From contig JAMOMM010000228.1 in assembly GCA_027067085.1 (NCBI GenBank), forward strand, positions 1-11,931: a DNA stretch of 11,931 nt. Reading direction: 5' to 3'. Source of the stretch: Hyphomicrobiales bacterium (GTDB lineage: Bacteria; Pseudomonadota; Alphaproteobacteria; Rhizobiales; Aestuariivirgaceae). Below are positions 6,955 to 11,931 of the stretch, one piece after another. The stretch's first letter is position 1, and every line of letters starts with the position of its first letter. Below the pieces are notes generated by a model. That model saw only the letters and a program-made list of their open reading frames with translations. It made no database searches and was not told the origin of the DNA. The translations under genes and the position numbers were made by a program.

Positions 6955-7411
6955 TTAAAACTCAACACCGCTGTTTTTTAGCATTGCTGCTATCTCCGAA
7001 CCAATGACAATTGACTCCATGCAAATTGGCCAGACTTTCCGCAACCACTGTCGTTAGCATCAGAAGGATCTGCTAATGGATATTTAGCGAGATTTGCGGC
7101 ATCGGCAGCCGTACTTGCATCGAATACTTGTTGACAAAAGTATAATTGGCTATTTTTACTAAACCACTCGAATCTACTATATTTTGAAGGGTTGAAATTG
7201 TTTGCAGGATTATTTTGAGCAATTAAAAATTTCTTTGCATTATCAATGGAGCAAACATGGAATGATGATTGATTAATCCCACTCAACATCAACCAAGACT
7301 CTTTCCCAATTTTCGCGAAAACCCTGCTGTGTTGTCAAACATTGCAATTACCCTGCGAACGTCTTTATTTCCAGGAAATAAAGGTCGTCCACTTAAAAAT
7401 ATATCAGGTAA
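6955..7411 (-). pseudogene. Probable broken gene of unknown family, minus strand
   Basis: I do not recognise the family. Seen: the frame open from 7334 to the stop at 6990 encodes protein-like sequence (SSFHVCSIDNAKKFLIAQ, then FNPSKYSRFEWFSKNSQLYF, CQQVFDASTAADAA and YPLADPSDAND), starting only with TTG at 7292 and without a good ribosome site. Just upstream, another frame (7411 to the stop at 7289) reads naturally as SGRPLFPGNKDVRRVIAMFD followed by NTAGFSRKLGKS, and would join it after a one-base shift near 7300. At the 3' end an alternative frame continues to a stop at 6955 (IGSEIAAMLKNSGVEF). The simplest reading is a gene of roughly 150 codons with one or two frameshifts and a lost 5' end. 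A functional 100-aa protein from the TTG is less likely. Confidence 0.4.
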
Positions 7412-7588
7412 TTATTGGCTGCTTAAAAAGAAATCCCCCTTTTCTGAATAATCACAAAACAAAGGAACTTATACCAACTTGGTAAAGGTCTGTAACTTTG
7501 GTTGTCAGTATGACATCCAATAGATGCAAGCATCAAAGGCATGCTTTACTGATACTCATAGTGAGTTAAATCAAAACAGGTGTAGACT
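7412..7588. promoter_or_regulatory. Upstream region of the four-helix membrane protein, with two inverted repeats
   Basis: No gene is seen here. There is a 13-bp palindrome TACCAAcTTGGTA (7472-7484) and an AAGCAT/ATGCTT repeat with a 7-nt spacer (7528-7546), 43 bp before the start of the next gene. Either could be an operator. A TTGTCA at 7502-7507 has no matching -10 at normal spacing, so I do not call a promoter. Confidence 0.3.
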
Positions 7589-8005
7589 ATGAATAAATTC
7601 TTAAAGCTGCTTCCCAGTTATTCTCGGGTGTTAGTGGCTGTTTTGGCAACCGTTGGTCTGGTCGGGGTACTGCCGGTCAGTCTGGCCGAACTGCAAACTG
7701 GAAAGGGCTGCCCGCATCTTGGACTAATACCAGCTTGTCATGTCGTATCTGTGGCGTATGGGCTAATCCTGGTCTCGGTTATTCAAAATCGTTTCTGGAA
7801 ATATGGCCTGTTTTTCTGGGGCTGGGTTCCTGTGTTTTTTTTGGCCGTTTTTGGCTCCGGCCTCGAATTGCTGGGACAGGACGCGTGCCCAAAAACTGAA
7901 AGCGGGTGGCCAAAGTGTTTTTCATCACTGATATTAGCCAGCGTAATATTTTTGCCACTGCCAATTAATTGGTTTACCAAGAAATCTAAAAAGACCATTT
8001 TCTAA
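7589..8005 (+). CDS. Small four-helix inner-membrane protein with two CP...PxC motifs, function unknown
   Basis: Seen: 138 residues from the ATG at 7589, with an AGGTG-type ribosome site about 8 nt upstream. Four hydrophobic segments lie at about 12-32, 50-67, 71-93 and 111-128, with a basic tail (KKSKK). The only four cysteines form two matching motifs at helix starts: CPHLGLIPAC (41-50) and CPKTESGWPKC (100-110). With the N-terminus cytoplasmic, both motifs would sit on the periplasmic side. Known: paired Cys motifs on short loops of small four-helix proteins are the layout of DsbB/VKOR-type disulfide carriers, though the spacing here (CX8-9C) is not their CXXC. Inferred: redox or metal-linked membrane role, or structural disulfides. 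It is the only intact-looking gene of the right-hand region and has no operon partner. Confidence 0.75.
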   Translation: MNKFLKLLPSYSRVLVAVLATVGLVGVLPVSLAELQTGKGCPHLGLIPACHVVSVAYGLILVSVIQNRFWKYGLFFWGWVPVFFLAVFGSGLELLGQDACPKTESGWPKCFSSLILASVIFLPLPINWFTKKSKKTIF

Positions 8006-8429
8006 AGCCTGTGAACCTTTAGATTTCTCAAATCAATAGTATTCTAGTTCAAATTTTCATTCAGGAAATTTTATTAAACGTTAATCATTTTGTCATCAAT
8101 ATTGCTATCTAGGCAACTGTTTGGACTTCCTATTAGTAAGTCTATTGCTCATAGCGTTACAGCGCTGAATATGGATTATTTCCTAAACTAGATTTGTGGC
8201 GCGTCAATACGGCCTCACTCTAGAGCGATCTATCTTATGGATTTGGTCATTGTAAGAATACTTTGTACTGCTTCCACAGATGAAGCAATGCTGGATTTCT
8301 TTCAACAGTCAGTACTGTGATATTTGTCAAATATGACAATCCAACCTCGGATAAAGATACGGAAGAACCCTCATTGCCAGAAATTGGTTTCTATGTTTTC
8401 GCTATTGTCCAAGCCTTCTGTCTGATATT
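8006..8429. other. Gene-free, AT-rich stretch
   Basis: I see no supported gene, RNA or terminator on either strand. Frames are short and lack ribosome sites; the best is a 27-codon frame from about 8236. One near-perfect palindrome stands out: ATATTTG-t-CAAATAT (8320-8334), possibly an operator or relic of a lost promoter. The right end merges with the outer end of the IS3-family remnant, which may begin as far left as 8419. Confidence 0.4.
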
Positions 8430-8465
8430 TGGACTTACCTCAATAAAGTGGATTGCATCTATTTC

Positions 8466-9280
8466 TTAAGCAGCTAGTTTTCATACACTGTTGGACCGAT
8501 GTTTCAAGGGCAAAGTGTCTGCATTTTGGGCTATAAAAGTCGTTTATGTATCCAAATATTTTTCTTTATGCATCACGGCGGGTTTTAAACCTTATGCACC
8601 AGATGAGTTCTGCCAATATGGTTTCGAAGAAGGTTTCAATTGGTTCGTTATCATAACAGTCTCCTTTACCTGACATTGAAATAATCATTCTGTGACGCTT
8701 CAACAGCATTTGATATTGCATCGAGCATTATTTGCTTCCGCGGTCTTAATGGTGAATAAGCCCCAGTTCTGGTTGGCGTAATTTGATTACCATTTGTAAA
8801 TCTCTTAATGCTAGATCAGGTTTCATCCTATCACTGACTGCCCAACCAACAATGTATCGGGAATGAAGGTCCAACACTACAGCCAGTTAAAGCCAGCCTC
8901 TGCGTGTTTGGAAATAGGATATATTGTCAGAAAATTTCATAATGGGCTTTGATACTGCGAAGTTTTTCTCCAAGTGATTGGATGCAAAACCATAAGAATG
9001 ATTAAAATTGGTTGTACGCTTGAACTTATGGTTTCGCGCTGGCGCGATACCATTCTCTCGCATCATTCGTCCGATCCGAGTGCACCCTACCTTGAAGCCA
9101 AGATCACATAATTCCTCGACCACACGAGGACGACCATAAGAATAGAGACTGGATTTAAACTCCGATCAAGTATAGTGTAAATAGCACAACATCTTCACGT
9201 GCCCGCCTATTCACTTGATGTGATCGCCAAGCAGAAAACCCAGACCGTGAGATACCAAATAATTTGCACAGACGGCCCAC
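8466..9280 (-). pseudogene. IS3-family OrfB transposase (DDE integrase) relic
   Basis: Seen in several frames, from 9280 downward: GRLCKLFGISRSGFSAW, then a stop at 9155; YGRPRVVEELCDLGFKVGC and GRMMRENGIAPARN up to a stop at 8887; then LAVVLDLHSRYIVGWAVSD, LGLIHH-stop-DRGS, KGDCYDNEPIETFF and FGYINDFYSPKCRHFAL near 8500. These are the ordered blocks of IS3 OrfB: N-terminal HTH_21-type region, rve catalytic core with the DRGSQY and DNA..ETFF positions, and the C-terminal FY-P-RRHSALG tail. The first catalytic block (normally DISYIPT) reads SDNISYFQT. At least three stops or frameshifts separate the blocks. The gene cannot give an active transposase. Confidence 0.85.
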
Positions 9281-9531
9281 GTTATTTTCAACCTTCTCTG
9301 CTGTGGTGCATTCAATCGATCATCATGTGGTCCTACCATTAAGTCATCATGCCGAAAAGCTGAGATCCATTTACTCAAAGTTGAATGCCCATTCTCAGTG
9401 ACTGTTACGCACCTACTTGTAATGCAGCGTAATCCAAAGATCATCAGCAAGCTGATGTGAACAAGACCACTGTTCAAGGCTAGTCGAACGGCCTCTTTGC
9501 GAAAGTCTTCTGTAAAATGTTTACGTGCCAT
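9211..9531 (-). pseudogene. IS3-family OrfA (HTH) relic with an internal insertion
   Basis: Starts at the ATG at 9531 with MARKHFTEDFRKEAVRLALN, the usual OrfA start. After NSGL the expected helix-turn-helix stretch of about 11 residues is replaced by about 24 odd residues (VHISLLMIFGLRC...), then the family sequence resumes with GHSTLSKWISAFRHDDLMVG. Soon after HDDR the frame leaves the OrfA path and reads out of phase through the start of OrfB to a stop at 9211, so the leucine-zipper half of OrfA is missing. The frame remains open but the product would lack a proper HTH and zipper. Confidence 0.75.
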
Positions 9532-9595
9532 TGGTTCCTCTAAGATGATCATAAAAAACCTCAAAGGCACTGCCTACTTTTTTACAATATGTTCA

Positions 9596-9733
9596 GCTTG
9601 GAGCTTCTGCAGTTTAAGTCCTTAACGGTGATTGCTAAGGAAAGAAAAAGGTTGTTAGACAACATGTAACGAATATTAGGTTGCAGGCATCTAACTCAGT
9701 AGTGAGTGCCATTCACTTTAAGTGTCGACCTAA
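9596..9733. other. Gap right of the IS remnant, nothing supported
   Basis: No gene, hairpin or terminator is seen. Reading frames in this stretch carry no ribosome site. The first 15 bp may still belong to the IS outer end. Confidence 0.3.
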
Positions 9734-9913
9734 ATGTTGTTAGCCAACGCAGAGTCTATAATGTGGGGCAGAAAATCGCCATTGACTCCTCGAGGAGGAC
9801 AAGGAGAAGTAGGCAATTTAGCCAAACCCGATGTATACATATTATTATCAAAAGGCAGTATATGTCTGAAGGACGTTGTCGTACCAACAATTTCTGCACC
9901 CAGCCGCGAGTAA
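9734..9913 (+). CDS. Possible 59-aa protein or relic, unknown
   Basis: ATG at 9734, TAA at 9911-9913, directly preceded by an in-frame TAA (9731-9733). The product starts MLLANAESIMWGRKSPLTPR and contains GNLAKPDVYILLSKGSICLK then DVVVPTISAPSRE. The second half looks protein-like in composition, but there is no ribosome site before the ATG and I do not recognise it. An overlapping frame (9706-9921, 71 codons) is more basic and less protein-like. It lies 85 bp before the ABC exporter on the same strand, so it could be the 3' remnant of a gene that once preceded the exporter. Confidence 0.3.
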   Translation: MLLANAESIMWGRKSPLTPRGGQGEVGNLAKPDVYILLSKGSICLKDVVVPTISAPSRE

Positions 9914-9998
9914 AAAATTAATATTTAAATATTTAGTAAATAGAATAATTCACACCTAAGTTGTTTAACGTGACAACATCTTTCAAAGGATTAGAATT
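9914..9998 (+). promoter_or_regulatory. Leader of the ABC exporter gene; AAAGGA ribosome site for a TTG start
   Basis: An AT-rich 85-bp leader (AAAAATTAATATTTAAATAT at its start) precedes the exporter. AAAGGA at 9985-9990 sits 8 nt before the TTG at 9999. The frame has a stop at 9966-9968 and no ATG or GTG between, so the site decides for TTG as the start. Confidence 0.5.
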
Positions 9999-10910
9999 TT
10001 GGATAACGGAAAATTTCCACCTAATATTTATAAGTTTGTATGGAAGCATTCTAAATTTGAACAAATAAAATTGCTTGCTTTTACCCTCCTAAGTTTCCCA
10101 TTTTTATATTTATCCTTGAAGATTCCCAAAAAAATAATTAATGATGTTTTGTCACCAGATGAGTTCCCACAGTCTTTTTTTGGGGTCGAGCTTGAACAAT
10201 ATAATGCTCTCATAGCGTTAAGTTTTGCTTTCTTGATATTGGTTATAATTTCAGGAATAATCAAGATGCGCTTAAACGTCCGTAAGAGCATTGTTGCTGA
10301 AAAATTGGTGCGACGCATGCGGTATGGGATAATAGAGAAAACTCTGAAAGGTGATCCAAAAATATCTCAGGGGGAACTTATTCCGATAGTAACGGCTGAA
10401 ACTAATAAATTGGCTGGTTTTTTTGGTGATGCTATATCGACACCTGCCTTTCAGGGTGGCACAATGCTAACGATACTGACCTTCTTAATGATCCAAAACG
10501 TCTGGTTGGGTCTAGCCTCAATTGCAGCCATTCCAATACAAGCATATATTATACCAAAGCTTCAAAAACAGGTGAACCTACTTCATCGTAAAACAGTTGC
10601 AGAAAATAGGAAATTATCGAACAGAATTTCTGACTCAATGAATGGCCTCAGCACTATAAGATCGTCAGGCGCGATGGCGTATACTTTGTCCAATTATTCT
10701 GACTGGCTAAACGTGTTATACACAAATCGCCTCAAAGTGCATATAAAGAAAAACTTTGTCAAATTCTTGAATAATTTTATTAATCAGGTCACGCCGTTTC
10801 TTTTCTTTTTGATCGGCGGCATACAAAGACCTGACCTCTCCGTGGAAAGAAGTGCTGGCTTATTATCAAGAGACTGCGGAAAATGCACAAAAATATTTCC
10901 AAATCATTGA
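9999..10910 (+). pseudogene. ABC exporter, 5' part (membrane domain), frameshifted near 10815
   Basis: Seen: TTG start with ribosome site AAAGGA. Residues 1-274 form an ABC exporter membrane domain: LLAFTLLSFPFLYLSLKIPK (25-44) as helix 1, ALIALSFAFLILVIISG (70-86) as helix 2, a coupling region with RRMRYGIIEKTL and SQGELIPIVTAE, helices at about 152-185, and VTPFLFFLIGG (264-274). After GG the reading changes to unrelated residues and stops at 10910. The natural continuation AYKDLTSPWKEVLAYYQETA is present in another frame from about 10818. Known relatives have about 20-25 residues between these points, so a small frame-changing deletion has joined them at about 10815-10821. The related proteins, which I associate with alphaproteobacteria, are long single-chain exporters with a LASFPFLY start. 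No transport function is expected from this half alone. Confidence 0.8.
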
Positions 10911-11760
10911 GCCGTTTAACTCAGATGACACAGTTTTTAAAAGCCAGACGGATGGGGAAGCCTTAGATGTAACTCTAGGTGTCAAACAAGAAGGTAGCGA
11001 TCTGGTGTTGTCTGGAGTATCTGGCTTTAATAAGAAGACAGGTGCTGAGATCATTGATATTAGCATGGAACTCAAACAATCAGATGTTGTGTATGTCAGT
11101 GGTGACAACTCGGACGAACTGGATATGTTGGCCAAGGTGGTAATTGGCCTCCAGCCGATTGCGAAAGGGCAGGTCCTGTTTAATGGTCACGACATTTCGA
11201 AATTGAATACCACAAGCCAAAGCTCACATATTGGGTACCTTGATAGTGATTCGCACGTTTTTGGTATTACAATTGATGAAAATATCGCTCTCGGGCTAAA
11301 ACATTTCCCGATGAATGTGGATGTTGAAAAACAACCAGAATTAGCTTTGTGGGTAAATAATGCCCGCATGACGGGTAATTTTGATGTTCACCCAGATTTT
11401 GATTGGCTTAGTAAAGAAGACAAGACAGCACTCGCCCCTGAAGCCAAACTTGATTTGTATGAGTTACTTGGAGTTGGAAGGGCAATGTTTATTCGAGGTC
11501 TCAACGCTGGTTTTTATGCAGGAAATCACGGTGAACTGGAAAAAATGGTTAATGAAACACGCAGTGCTATTAGAAAGGGCATAAAGGAGGCTGGGTTGTC
11601 GGAAATGGTTTATCCTTTTGATGCCAATGAATTCAATCCTTATGCATCTCTTGATGAAAATATTATCTTTGAATACATCAACGGCTTCTACAATCCTCGC
11701 CGCAGGCACTCGGCATTAGGTTGGAAAAGTCCATTGGCTTTTGTAAGAAGAGCTGCTTAA
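10816..11760 (+). pseudogene. ABC exporter, 3' part (nucleotide-binding region), truncated and fused to an IS3 transposase tail
   Basis: The continuing frame can start at GTG 10852 and gives 302 residues. In that numbering, 2-273 are exporter: MLAYYQETAENAQKYF, an ABC-like fold with KGQVLFNGHDISKL (105-118), IGYLDSDSHVFGITIDENIA (127-146), a linker with WLSKED and GLNAGFY, and then YPFDANEFNPYASLDENIIF (254-273). Where the Walker A loop should be, the sequence is SGDNSDELDM (83-92), without the GK(S/T) core. After the second ENIIF the frame passes directly into EYINGFYNPRRRHSALGWKS, the C-terminus of an IS3-family OrfB, and stops at 11760. The normal continuation with signature and Walker B is absent from the window. 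So the exporter is cut off near 11670 and its apparent C-terminus is foreign. Together with the deletion near 10815 it is a dead gene. Confidence 0.85.
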
Positions 11761-11798
11761 ATGAGTTCATGGAGCGGCACTAAAGCGGGACAGGTCCA
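11671..11798 (+). mobile_element. 3' end of a second IS3-family element (OrfB tail plus terminal repeat)
   Basis: From about 11671 the sequence codes for EYINGFYNPRRRHSALGWKS and ends FVRRAA-stop (11758-11760), the conserved end of IS3 OrfB. Some 38 bp later comes GCGGGACAGGTCCA ending at 11798. Its complement starts TGGACCTGTCCCGC, matching the TGGAC start of the other IS end at 8430. The true end may be about 14 bp further on (TGCTGCCCCC on the complement). The copy is much less decayed than the 8430-9595 remnant, so it belongs to a different, younger element. The rest of that element is missing. Confidence 0.8.
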
Positions 11799-11931
11799 AA
11801 ACGGGGGCAGCATAATTGTGTGCCGCAGGCTTTGCCTCTAGGTGACTGTCACGGTATGATGAATTTATCTTTTCTGAGTGTAAAATTGGCATGTAACTTT
11901 TTTGAAAGAAACCTATTAATGCAAGCAAACA
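11799..11931. other. Sequence right of the IS end, no gene seen
   Basis: No reading frame with support on either strand. An 11-bp palindrome GTGACtGTCAC lies at 11842-11852. The exporter's missing 3' part is not found here. Confidence 0.3.

Larger units (their letters stand above)
8430..9595 (-). mobile_element. Degraded IS3-family insertion sequence
   Basis: On the minus strand the stretch holds OrfA then OrfB relics in the IS3 order. The outer ends are imperfect inverted repeats: TGGACTTA at 8430 inward on plus and TGAACATA at 9595 inward on minus, both continuing to an AAAGT-GG block about 15 nt in. The length (about 1.17 kb) is slightly short for the family (1.2-1.3 kb), in line with internal losses. 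I see no matching target duplication next to these ends (ATT and GCT), so the ends may lie up to about 15 bp further out or the duplication has decayed. Several stops and frameshifts make it non-functional by itself. Confidence 0.8.

Noticed and set aside
8320..8334. ATATTTG/CAAATAT palindrome as a working operator
   Set aside because: There is no gene on either side that it could control; mentioned only as a sequence feature.
8491..8673. 60-codon plus-strand frame
   Set aside because: Lies antisense within the IS3 OrfB relic, whose minus-strand reading is recognisable.
9706..9921. 71-codon basic plus-strand frame
   Set aside because: Overlaps the 59-codon frame, which has a more protein-like composition; Arg/Ser-rich reading is typical of an out-of-phase frame.
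1..11931. CRISPR arrays, tRNA, rRNA or tmRNA genes
   Set aside because: No regularly spaced repeats and no cloverleaf or rRNA-like stretches were seen on either strand.

Overview
The window (about 43% GC by eye) looks like an accessory, plasmid- or ICE-derived segment of a proteobacterial genome, most likely an alphaproteobacterium. The reasons are an ardC/long-parB pair of the kind carried on conjugative elements, an ABC exporter that I associate with alphaproteobacteria, and IS3-family sequence with a Roseobacter/Rhodospirillales flavour. The taxon is an inference; there is no rRNA or tRNA here to fix it.

Left part (1-3805, all main genes on the minus strand): a probable defence cluster. 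Read 5' to 3' on the minus strand it has a self-inhibited Fic AMP-transferase with a C-terminal winged helix (2671-3723), a 168-bp gap, then a tight three-gene operon: a 171-aa protein with a CxC..VGxxC cysteine core (1987-2502), a 551-aa OLD-family ATPase-TOPRIM nuclease (308-1963) and, overlapping it by 8 nt, a UvrD/GajB-like helicase cut by the window edge (1-315). The last two resemble Gabija (GajA+GajB); the leading Cys protein is not a described Gabija part. In the 168-bp gap a 37-codon hydrophobic reading frame with a strong AGGAG site runs on the plus strand.

Middle part (3806-6880, plus strand): a GC-richer, hairpin-studded leader, ardC (ssDNA-binding/zincin antirestriction protein), a perfect 16-bp palindrome, and a 568-aa ParB-like protein. 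This is the maintenance and establishment part of a mobile element.

Right part (6881-11931): a gene-poor, decaying region. It holds a probably broken minus-strand gene (6955-7411), one intact four-helix membrane protein with two CP...PxC motifs (7589-8005), a degraded IS3-family element (about 8430-9595, minus strand), a 59-codon reading frame of unknown status (9734-9913), and a large ABC exporter gene (9999-11670) broken twice: once by a small frame-changing deletion near 10815 and once where the 3' end of a second IS3-family element (about 11671-11798) replaces its remaining coding sequence. Beyond 11799 no gene is seen.
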